Assembly (NCBI GenBank): GCA_002737365.1
Contig: NSIL01000020.1
Location: forward strand, 1-47,953
DNA from: Acidobacterium sp.
GTDB lineage: Bacteria; Acidobacteriota; Vicinamibacteria; Vicinamibacterales; UBA2999
Length of the DNA stretch: 47,953 nucleotides
Direction of reading: 5' to 3'
Notes under the pieces: model-generated
The model's database searches: none
What the model saw: the letters and a program-made list of their open reading frames with translations, nothing else
What the model was told of the DNA's origin: nothing
Part shown: piece by piece, positions 31,020-37,344 of the stretch
How the letters are laid out: every line of letters starts with the position of its first letter
Numbering within the stretch: position 1 is the stretch's first letter
Translations under genes and position numbers: made by a program

Positions 31020-32717
31020 TCTGCTCGGTCCCTTGCTGGGGCCGGTGAGTTCGCTCACGACCATCCCGACCACGAACACCACGACGGCGCCGATCAGGTT
31101 GTGCCAGAGGAAGGCGATCGAGGTGTTGATGGTGACCCACGCCACCACGCCCATGCCGGCCAACAGCCCGACGAACGCCCCGGTCGAATTGGCGCGCTGC
31201 CAGCCAATCGCCAGCAGGAACACGCCCAGGATCGATCCGTAGAAGAACGACCCGAACCGGTTCACCACTTCGATCAGCGAACCCAACTCCGACGCCCAAA
31301 TGGCGACGACCGACGCAAACAGCGCCCAGAACAGGGTCGCCAGCTTCGACACCCACAGCAGGTGCGCCTGGTCGCCATCGTCTCTCACCCAGCGGCGATA
31401 GAAGTCGATCACCGTCGACGTGGACAACGCCGACAGTTCGCCCGACACCGTCGACATCGCGGCCGCGAAGATCGCCGCCATCAGCAGTCCGATTAATCCG
31501 ACGGGCAAGTGCGTGACGATGAAGGTTGGGAAGACGTAGTTGATGTCGTTGTAGGACGAGTCGCCCGTGACGTCCTTGACGAGCGACACGGCTTCGGTAC
31601 GCAGGCCGGTCACCCGCTGTTCCTCGGCGTTGAACGCCGCCGAGCGCGCCGCCTTCACCGCCGCAGCGCCCGAGCGTTGTGCTTCCGCCAACTGCTCGGC
31701 GGCCAGTTTGCGCGCCGCCACGGCCTCGCCAAACTTTTGCTCGAGCGACGCATACTCCCCGGCGCGTGCGCTGTCCCGCACCTGCTGGTCGTGGGCGCGG
31801 TTGAACAGCATGGGCGGCGGCGTGAACAGGTAGAACAGGAACATGAATACGCCGATGATCATCACCAGCGCCTGCAGCGGAATCTTCCAGTAGGCGCTCA
31901 TGAACAGCGAGGTGCGGGCATCGTCGATCGACTTGGCGGTCAGGTAGCGCTGCACCTGGCTCTGGTCGGTGCCGAAGTACGACAGGAACAGGAACAGGGC
32001 GCCGATGGTGCCGGTCCAGAAGGTGTAGCGGACACTGGGATCGGTCGAGAAATCAAACACCTGCAAGCGGCCGGTGGTCCCGGCAATGTGCAAGGCTTCG
32101 CCGACGCTGACGTTATCTGGCAGGCCGAGCATCAGCGCGATGCAGGCGGCTGCCAGCCCGAACACGATCAGGTACATCTGCTTGACGTCGGTCCACGCCA
32201 CGGCCTGCACGCCGCCGAACATCGTGTAGACCGCGGTCGGCAGCGCCAGCAGCAGGCAGGTCGTGGTGACGTCGAGACCGATCATCACCGACAAGACAAC
32301 AGCGGGCGCTGAAATCACGGCGCCGGTCGCCATGCCGCGCGAGAACAGGAACAACAGGGCAGTAAACGACCGTGTCTTGGCGTCGAAGCGCTTCTCCAGG
32401 TATTCGTAGGCCGTGAAGATCCGGGCGTTGTGAAAGAACGGCACGAACGTGACCGCGAGAATGATCATTGCGATCGGCAGCGCGTAGTACTGCTGCAACA
32501 GCCCCATGCCGACGGCGTAGCCCTGGCCGGTGGTGCCGATCATCGTGATCGCCGACAATTGCGTCGCCATTACCGACAGGCCCACGGCCCACCACGGCAG
32601 GCTGCGGCTGGCTAGAAAATAGCCCTCGATCTCGTTGGTGTGCTTGCTGAGACGAATGCCGTCCCAGATGACCCACACCAGGTAAACCGCAATGATCGTC
32701 CAGTCGATGGCAGACAT
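30987..32717 (-). CDS. Sodium:solute symporter (SSS family)
   Basis: A 576-residue permease of the SSS family. The early segment GYFLASRSLPWWAVGLSVMA and later YFGTDQSQVQRYLTAKS with AAMSTVSGELSALST are characteristic and include Na+-site Ser/Thr residues. About 13 helices are predicted. Unusually, about residues 318-385 hold a long charged helical insertion between membrane helices (EQKFGEAVAARKLAAEQLAE). The C-terminal tail repeats VGTN because it is encoded by a hairpin element. The ATG overlaps the TAA of a 28-residue membrane peptide (TAATG). Downstream of an argH-like lyase, so the solute may be an amino acid or related acid. Confidence 0.92.
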   Translation of the reverse strand: MSAIDWTIIAVYLVWVIWDGIRLSKHTNEIEGYFLASRSLPWWAVGLSVMATQLSAITMIGTTGQGYAVGMGLLQQYYALPIAMIILAVTFVPFFHNARIFTAYEYLEKRFDAKTRSFTALLFLFSRGMATGAVISAPAVVLSVMIGLDVTTTCLLLALPTAVYTMFGGVQAVAWTDVKQMYLIVFGLAAACIALMLGLPDNVSVGEALHIAGTTGRLQVFDFSTDPSVRYTFWTGTIGALFLFLSYFGTDQSQVQRYLTAKSIDDARTSLFMSAYWKIPLQALVMIIGVFMFLFYLFTPPPMLFNRAHDQQVRDSARAGEYASLEQKFGEAVAARKLAAEQLAEAQRSGAAAVKAARSAAFNAEEQRVTGLRTEAVSLVKDVTGDSSYNDINYVFPTFIVTHLPVGLIGLLMAAIFAAAMSTVSGELSALSTSTVIDFYRRWVRDDGDQAHLLWVSKLATLFWALFASVVAIWASELGSLIEVVNRFGSFFYGSILGVFLLAIGWQRANSTGAFVGLLAGMGVVAWVTINTSIAFLWHNLIGAVVVFVVGMVVSELTGPSKGPSRVGTNQVGTNL

Positions 32718-32803
32718 TAGCGGGTGAAGTAGACCTGGAATGCGTAAAGGGTGGCCAGGGTGGCCACCCAGACGACGGCGACCTTGAGGTAGGTCTTGCC
32801 CAT
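32717..32803 (-). CDS. 28-residue membrane peptide between argH-like lyase and symporter
   Basis: ATG at 32803 begins MGKTYLKVAVVWVATLATLY, continues AFQVYFTR and stops with TAA. One hydrophobic helix has a basic N-terminus and a short polar C-terminus. It starts 5 bp after the lyase stop, and its TAA overlaps the symporter ATG (TAATG), so the space between two real genes is exactly filled by it. That tight fit is the main evidence. Probably a small symporter subunit or a translation-coupling leader; function unknown. Confidence 0.65.
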   Translation of the reverse strand: MGKTYLKVAVVWVATLATLYAFQVYFTR

Positions 32804-32808
32804 GGCGG

Positions 32809-34263
32809 TCACAGTTGCTTCACCCGGGCCTGCAGGTTGGCCTCGGCGCGATCGAGCGCCTCGCGCCGCAGGGTCCAGCTCTCGCGATCGGTGTCGAGCA
32901 GCCGGCGCGACGCGGCGATGGCGCGGCCGGTTTCTTCGGGCGCAGGACCGCCGTAGGTCTTGCGGACGCTGACGAAGTGGGCGGGGCTCATCACGGTCTG
33001 CAAGTCGGCCTCCGTGTACTCGAGCGGCCGGCCCAGGATGGCGCTTGACGCGCTGCGCAGCGCCGCCGACAGCAATACATTCGGATCCTCGGTTTGGGCC
33101 TTCAGCAACAATGCGGCAATCGCGTGGGCCGAGCTGAACGGCAGACCGTGATCGCGAACCAGCGTGTCGGCCAGTTCCGTGAGCGTCGTGCCGCCATAGG
33201 CGGCCCGCGATGCCAGGTGCGCCACGTTGAAGTCCGCCAGCTTCATGGCCGCGGCTACCAGCGTCACCATGCGGATGGCATCGCCGAACATCGACGCGAC
33301 CAGCGGCTGCAGGTCGTCTTCAGTATCGACAATGTCGCCGAAGGGGGTGTTGTGGACGGTGGTGGTGATGGCCTGCGCCTGGCCGACGGCCTTGCTGCCG
33401 ATGGCGCGGGCGTGCTCGAGCGCCACGGGGTTACGCTTCTGCGGCATGATGCTGCTGCCCTGGACGAAGCCATCGCTGAGGCGCAGGTAACCGAATTCCA
33501 TCGTGCACCACAGCAGGAAGTCCTGGACGACGCGGCCAAGGCCGACAATCAACGTGCTGGTGGCGTTGACGCTCTCCAACAAGTAGTCGACCGTGGCAAT
33601 GCTGCCGTAGGTGTTGCAGGTCGGACCGCTGAAGCCCAGCAGTTCACTGGTGCGATTGCGATCGATCGGGAAGCCAGTGCCGGTGATGGCGCAAGCGCCG
33701 AGCGGGTTGCGGTTGGTCGACTCAAATGCCGCGGCCAGGCGCGTAGTGTCACGTTCAAGTTGTTCGATCACCGCGAGCAGATAGTGCGCAATCGTTGACG
33801 GCTGTGCCGGCTGGGTGTGCGTGTGGGCGCCGTAGACCGTGTGCTTGTGGCGGTCGGCCAGCGCCAGCAGCGCGTCGCGCAGCTCGAGCGTCGCCGCCGC
33901 CAGCGTCGCGATGAAATCGCGCTGCAGCATGCGGTACATCGTCATGTCGATGTCGTTGCGGCTGCGGGCGGTGTGCAGGCGGCCGGCCACGTCTTCGTCG
34001 CACGCCTGCTTGATCGAGCGCTCGATGTAGAAGAACAGGTCTTCGTAGGTGCCGTCGTAGAGAACCTGGCGGATGCGGTCGAGCGCGATGCCGTCGAGCG
34101 CGGTGCGCAGCGCGCGGGCGTCGCCGTTGGTGATGATGCCCTGCTCGGTCAACATCACGAGGTGAGCGTAGTTGATGGCCATCAAGGGCTTGAGCAGCAG
34201 CGCCTTGGCGTCTTCGAAGTTCTCGTTGAGTACGTTGGTCACGTACTCGGGGGCGAATCTCAT
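32809..34263 (-). CDS. Argininosuccinate lyase-like enzyme
   Basis: A 484-residue member of the fumarase/aspartase superfamily of the ArgH type. The signature GSSIMPQKRNP (269-279) contains the catalytic Ser of the mobile loop, and AHTHTQPAQP carries the general-acid/base His region. LHTARSRNDIDMTMYRML is the ArgH-specific block. Enzymes of this type cleave argininosuccinate to arginine and fumarate. No other arginine gene is near; instead the gene is coupled to a symporter, so the true substrate could be another amino-acid-fumarate type compound. TATACT is 8 nt upstream of the ATG. GGAG, 4 nt upstream, could be a ribosome binding site. Confidence 0.85.
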   Translation of the reverse strand: MRFAPEYVTNVLNENFEDAKALLLKPLMAINYAHLVMLTEQGIITNGDARALRTALDGIALDRIRQVLYDGTYEDLFFYIERSIKQACDEDVAGRLHTARSRNDIDMTMYRMLQRDFIATLAAATLELRDALLALADRHKHTVYGAHTHTQPAQPSTIAHYLLAVIEQLERDTTRLAAAFESTNRNPLGACAITGTGFPIDRNRTSELLGFSGPTCNTYGSIATVDYLLESVNATSTLIVGLGRVVQDFLLWCTMEFGYLRLSDGFVQGSSIMPQKRNPVALEHARAIGSKAVGQAQAITTTVHNTPFGDIVDTEDDLQPLVASMFGDAIRMVTLVAAAMKLADFNVAHLASRAAYGGTTLTELADTLVRDHGLPFSSAHAIAALLLKAQTEDPNVLLSAALRSASSAILGRPLEYTEADLQTVMSPAHFVSVRKTYGGPAPEETGRAIAASRRLLDTDRESWTLRREALDRAEANLQARVKQL

Positions 34264-34271
34264 TTGGCTCC

Positions 34272-34277
34272 AGTATA
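34272..34277 (-). promoter_or_regulatory. Putative -10 hexamer TATACT for the lyase-symporter operon
   Basis: TATACT (5 of 6 consensus positions) lies 8 nt before the ATG at 34263. The heptamer repeats at 34283-34303 fall where the -35 region would be. Confidence 0.45.
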
Positions 34278-34280
34278 TGA

Positions 34281-34306
34281 CCGGGATCCGGGATCCGGGA
34301 TCCCGG
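34281..34306. repeat. Three tandem GGGATCC heptamers
   Basis: GGGATCC units at 34283-34289, 34290-34296 and 34297-34303 fill the gap between the DinB stop and the argH-like promoter. The run is also largely palindromic (CCGGGATC, GATCCCGG). Likely a slippage repeat; a regulatory role is possible because of its position. Confidence 0.6.
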
Positions 34307-34828
34307 CTACGAGCCCAGGTTGTATCTCTCGGCGAGAATCCCCAGGTGATGCTGCGCGTGGCCGGGGACGATCCAGCAGATGGCGCGGCCGGTCACCGGG
34401 TTGTTGTTGGCGACGCCGACGTTGGCGACGGCCGTCTCGTCCAGCGACTCGACCAGCGTGATGGTGGCGCGGCGCACGGCGATCAGGTCGTCCACCACCT
34501 GGACCATGGTGCGCCTGCCGTGCGGCGCAACTTCGGCCCACGCGTTTTCGTCGAACCCGGCCAGCGCGGTCTTGTCGGCCCGGGCAATGCGCAGCAGGCG
34601 GTAGGCAAACACGCGCTCGGCATCGGCCAGATGGCCCAGCACCTCTTTCACGCTCCATTTGCCGTCGGCATAGCGGAAATCGCCCTTGGCCTCTGGCAGG
34701 CCACGCAGTTGTTCAAACTCGGCCACCTGGGCGGTGAGGAACGCCAGCGGGCCGCGGTCGCCAACCGTGGCGATGTAGCCGGCGTAGAAGGGCGCGCACT
34801 CAGTTTCGGCGGGACGGGCAATGGTCAT
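34307..34828 (-). CDS. DinB family putative metalloenzyme
   Basis: A 173-residue four-helix-bundle protein of the DinB/DUF664 type. The metal-binding His pattern is visible: His in KWSVKEVLGHLADAER (helix 2), and the pair in WIVPGHAQHHLGILAERYN (helix 4). Relatives include mycothiol- and bacillithiol-dependent transferases, but many have no known substrate. It lies 38 bp after the ArsA-like gene on the same strand, with hairpin copy B between them, so it may or may not be cotranscribed with the cory-ArsA pair. Confidence 0.9.
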   Translation of the reverse strand: MTIARPAETECAPFYAGYIATVGDRGPLAFLTAQVAEFEQLRGLPEAKGDFRYADGKWSVKEVLGHLADAERVFAYRLLRIARADKTALAGFDENAWAEVAPHGRRTMVQVVDDLIAVRRATITLVESLDETAVANVGVANNNPVTGRAICWIVPGHAQHHLGILAERYNLGS

Positions 34829-34845
34829 GGCAGGGGTCCATTTCA

Positions 34846-34870
34846 GGCGGGTCCAAAGACCTGCCTCTAC
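34846..34870. repeat. Hairpin element, copy B
   Basis: GGCGGGTC (34846-34853) pairs with GACCTGCC (34858-34865), with one G-T wobble, around a CAAA loop; the TCTAC tail is at 34866-34870. The ArsA-like gene takes its TAG from the tail (34867-34869). Same layout as at 79, 30979 and 43258. Confidence 0.65.
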
Positions 34871-35799
34871 GTTGCTACCTGTGAGCGAGACACGAGCATT
34901 TCAGACAAGGCTTCGAGGGTTTGGACGCCGTGCACATCCGAAGGTAACTGCGGCACGCGCACCCGGGACAACTTCGAGAATCGCCGGTCAATCTCGTCGA
35001 GGTAAATCACTTCCTGGGAATGGCGTGATTGCAGGAACGGGTCGGGGCTGCTGGCGGGCAGCACGCGGTTGACGATCAAACCGCCCACGGTCACGCCGGC
35101 TTCGTCCAGTTGCACGATGGCGCGCGCGGTTTCTTCGATCGGCAGGCGCTCGGCGACCAGCACCAGCATGAACGCACTGACGCGCGGACTGAGCAGCCGC
35201 GCCCGGAACTCGCGCAGGCCCTCGAGCCGGCCCGTGAGCGAGATCAACACCGGATCGGTCTTGTCGTCCTGCTCAATGCCCAGCATCGCCTGTCGCGACC
35301 GCGATAGCGCACGAATCCAGGCCTCCATCAACTCGGGCATGCGGATCAGCCGCAGCGTGTGTCCCGTCGGCGCGGTATCGAAGACGATCAGGTCGAAGCG
35401 CGTGTCCTCACCGCGGATCAATCCGCCGATGCGATCGAACAGCGCCATCTCCTCGGCCCCCGGCATGCTGGCGGCCAGGTCGATCTGCTTGTTCGCCTCC
35501 TGGAGGATGTGGTGGCCGAACAGCCCCTGGATGTTCTGCTTGACGTTGGCGACATAGCGCTGCGACTCGAGTGCGCCGTCAATCTCCAGGCCCCACAAGT
35601 TCGCCAGCAACTCGATCGGCTCTGGGCCAATCTCGCGTTCGAAGATGTCCGAGGTCGAGTGCGCCGGGTCGGTCGACACCAGCAGCACACGCTTGCCGGC
35701 ATGACTCGCCGCCAGCGCCGTCGCCGACGCACACGTCGTCTTGCCAACGCCGCCCTTGCCGCCAAAAAACAGGACTTTCTTTTCGAGCAAGTGGCGCAT
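34867..35799 (-). CDS. ArsA/Get3-like ATPase, single domain
   Basis: A 310-residue deviant-Walker ATPase. The ATG at 35799 is chosen because MRHLLEKKVLFFGGKGGVGK begins directly with the nucleotide-binding strand; in-frame codons upstream overlap the cory-CC gene. The P-loop is GGKGGVGKTT (13-22) with the signature Lys, switch I is STDPAHS (42-48), and switch II is DTAPTGHTLRL (141-151). It has one ATPase domain, whereas classic arsenite pumps have two, and no arsB lies nearby. Its constant-looking partner is the adjacent small CC-ending protein, 2 bp upstream. Probable role: dimeric ATPase driving a targeting or metal-handling step. Confidence 0.92.
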   Translation of the reverse strand: MRHLLEKKVLFFGGKGGVGKTTCASATALAASHAGKRVLLVSTDPAHSTSDIFEREIGPEPIELLANLWGLEIDGALESQRYVANVKQNIQGLFGHHILQEANKQIDLAASMPGAEEMALFDRIGGLIRGEDTRFDLIVFDTAPTGHTLRLIRMPELMEAWIRALSRSRQAMLGIEQDDKTDPVLISLTGRLEGLREFRARLLSPRVSAFMLVLVAERLPIEETARAIVQLDEAGVTVGGLIVNRVLPASSPDPFLQSRHSQEVIYLDEIDRRFSKLSRVRVPQLPSDVHGVQTLEALSEMLVSRSQVAT

Positions 35800-35801
35800 G
35801 G

Positions 35802-36056
35802 TCAGCAGCACGGAAGATTGCCGAGCGGCGAACGGTCCATCCCCATTCGCTTGTGCCAGGTGTGGAACTGCTCGAGCAGGTAGGGATAAACGTCGAGGAG
35901 ATACAGCGTCGCCGGGTTCGGCAGGCCGACAATTTCCAGGTAACACAGCAGCAGGAACAAATCATTCAACTCCGCCGCCTGCATCCGCAATTCGCGCTCG
36001 TAGGCGCCGTAGGCAGCGCCGTGAAAGAAGTCGCGGAGGTTCTGACGAACCGACAT
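35802..36056 (-). CDS. Cory-CC-star-like small protein, partner of ArsA-like ATPase
   Basis: An 84-residue, mostly helical protein ending in Cys-Cys immediately before the stop (DRSPLGNLPCC). The N-terminal part is rich in Tyr and charged residues (FFHGAAYGAYERELRMQAAE), and the middle LNDLFLLLCYLEIVGLPNPA is hydrophobic. The terminal CC and the location 2 bp before an ArsA-family ATPase match what I recall of the cory-CC-star family; the name is from memory and the family's role is not established. The two terminal Cys could bind a metal or be modified. TATGAT lies 6 nt before the ATG, so it leads the operon. Confidence 0.8.
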   Translation of the reverse strand: MSVRQNLRDFFHGAAYGAYERELRMQAAELNDLFLLLCYLEIVGLPNPATLYLLDVYPYLLEQFHTWHKRMGMDRSPLGNLPCC

Positions 36057-36062
36057 GGCCCG

Positions 36063-36068
36063 ATCATA
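36063..36068 (-). promoter_or_regulatory. Putative -10 hexamer TATGAT for the cory-ArsA operon
   Basis: TATGAT (5 of 6 consensus positions) lies 6 nt before the ATG at 36056, predicting a leaderless transcript. Confidence 0.45.
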
Positions 36069-36125
36069 GTGCCGGACGGTTCCAGACGGGAGGCAGCAGC
36101 GGCTTGCCCGCCCAGGACCCCAAAG

Positions 36126-36225
36126 AAATCATTTCAAAATCGTTTCACTCTTGCCTGAGAAAACGTCGAGGAATGCCAATTTACGGTGAATTTCTTGCGA
36201 TCTTTGGCCTTCAGGAATCGTTTCA
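36126..36225. repeat. Three copies of an 11-bp AT-rich direct repeat upstream of the cory-ArsA operon
   Basis: AAATCATTTCA (36126-36136) is followed directly by AAATCGTTTCA (36137-36147), and GAATCGTTTCA recurs at 36215-36225. The segment is markedly AT-richer than its surroundings. They could be binding sites of a regulator for the operon starting at 36056, or remnants of coding sequence: read on the minus strand, part gives a Lys-rich frame with VKRF twice. Confidence 0.45.
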
Positions 36226-36281
36226 CAGCCGCGGCCGGCTGCGGTGCAGGCCAATGCCAGCACACTCGCGGGCTAGCATCC

Positions 36282-36311
36282 GGAGGGCGGAGGCTAAAGC
36301 CGTCGCCCTCC
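36282..36311. repeat. Hairpin element, divergent copy E (TAAA loop, no CTAC tail)
   Basis: GGAGGGCG (36282-36289) pairs perfectly with CGCCCTCC (36304-36311); inside, GGC pairs with GCC around a TAAA loop (36295-36298), with a 2x2 mismatch between the two stems. It lies 10 bp beyond the stop of the beta-lactamase-like gene. The TAAA loop links it to the other copies, but the CTAC tail is missing. Confidence 0.5.
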
Positions 36312-36321
36312 TCGCGATCGG

Positions 36322-37227
36322 TTAGCGGGCGAGCCCTGCCATCAGGACCTTCGAAATCTCCCAGATCAACTCTTCGCCGGCGTTGTCGGGTGAGTAGTCG
36401 ATGGCGGGCATGTCGTCGACGGTAATGGCCATGGCGATGCGGCCGCCCTTGGTATGGGCAATCCCCACATCGCTGCGCAGCGCATCGAGCGCGCCCGATT
36501 TGCTCGCCACCTGCACATCGCCTCCGACGCGACGGCCGATGCCCGTCTTGAACTGCTGGCGCTTCAGCAGATCGAGCACATTTTTCGACGCGGTCGGGCT
36601 GACGACCTGACCCTGCTCGAGCAGTTCGAGCAGTCTGACCATTTCTCGCGGGGTCGAGGAGCCGATGCCGAAGCGCTGGTTCTCGGGCTGTTGGCCGGCA
36701 CGGCTCCAGCCTTCGGCGGGCTTCAGGGCGGTGCCGTCGCCGCGCACTTTTCTCATCGAGCGAGTCGCGGTGAGGCCAAGCGTGTCCAGGTAGTCGTTCA
36801 CCGCGTCGGCCGTGATGCGGTCGATCACCAGGTTGGTGGCGGTGTTGTCGCTGACGATGATCATCAGCGTGGCGACGTCGCGCAGCGGCAGCGTGGCACC
36901 GGGCGACAGTTCGGCCAGCACGCCCGAGCCCGAGACGCGGTCTTCCGCACGCACGGGCACCGGCAGCGTCCATGCGATGCGGCCCTTGGCGACCAGGTCT
37001 TCGAGCGCGCACAGGATGGGCAGCTTGATGGTGCTGGCGGTCCGCACCCTGGTATCAGCGCCGACCGCAAAGTCCTGTCCGGTGTCCAGGTTCCTCGCGT
37101 AGATGGCGACCGTGCCGTTGAAGCCGCGGGTGAGCGCGGCGATTCGATCGGACAAAGTGTCGGCCGCGGCCGGCCGCGGGATGGCAAGAGTTAGAACGAG
37201 GCAAACCATCAGCGCAACGAATCGCAT
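36322..37227 (-). CDS. Class A beta-lactamase-like serine hydrolase
   Basis: A 301-residue exported protein. The ATG at 37227 is chosen; it starts a signal peptide (MRFVALMVCLVLTLAIPRPA) and has GAGG about 8 nt upstream. Class A motifs are present: STIK with the nucleophile Ser65 and Lys68, SDN (126-128), and KSG (243-245) in place of KTG. The omega-loop Glu166 motif (ExxLN) is not obvious; the corresponding stretch is AEGWSRAGQQPENQRFG. It could therefore be a weak or non-hydrolysing penicillin-binding hydrolase and not a resistance enzyme. No regulator of the BlaI or AmpR type is adjacent. Confidence 0.88.
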   Translation of the reverse strand: MRFVALMVCLVLTLAIPRPAAADTLSDRIAALTRGFNGTVAIYARNLDTGQDFAVGADTRVRTASTIKLPILCALEDLVAKGRIAWTLPVPVRAEDRVSGSGVLAELSPGATLPLRDVATLMIIVSDNTATNLVIDRITADAVNDYLDTLGLTATRSMRKVRGDGTALKPAEGWSRAGQQPENQRFGIGSSTPREMVRLLELLEQGQVVSPTASKNVLDLLKRQQFKTGIGRRVGGDVQVASKSGALDALRSDVGIAHTKGGRIAMAITVDDMPAIDYSPDNAGEELIWEISKVLMAGLAR

Positions 37228-37344
37228 GGGGCACCTCAAGAAGTATCGTTGGCCGCTCACAGAATGACTCCAGCTGATCGCGCCGCTACGGCTTCGCCCG
37301 CGGCCGCCAATTCATCAACAGTGTAACCGGCGGTCTGGCAGGGT

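Noticed and set aside
34281-34306. Start of a CRISPR array
   Set aside because: Only three 7-bp units without spacers; no cas genes in the window.
34867-35799. Arsenite resistance pump ATPase
   Set aside because: Only one ATPase domain is present and no arsB, arsD or arsR lies nearby; the partner is the CC-ending small protein.
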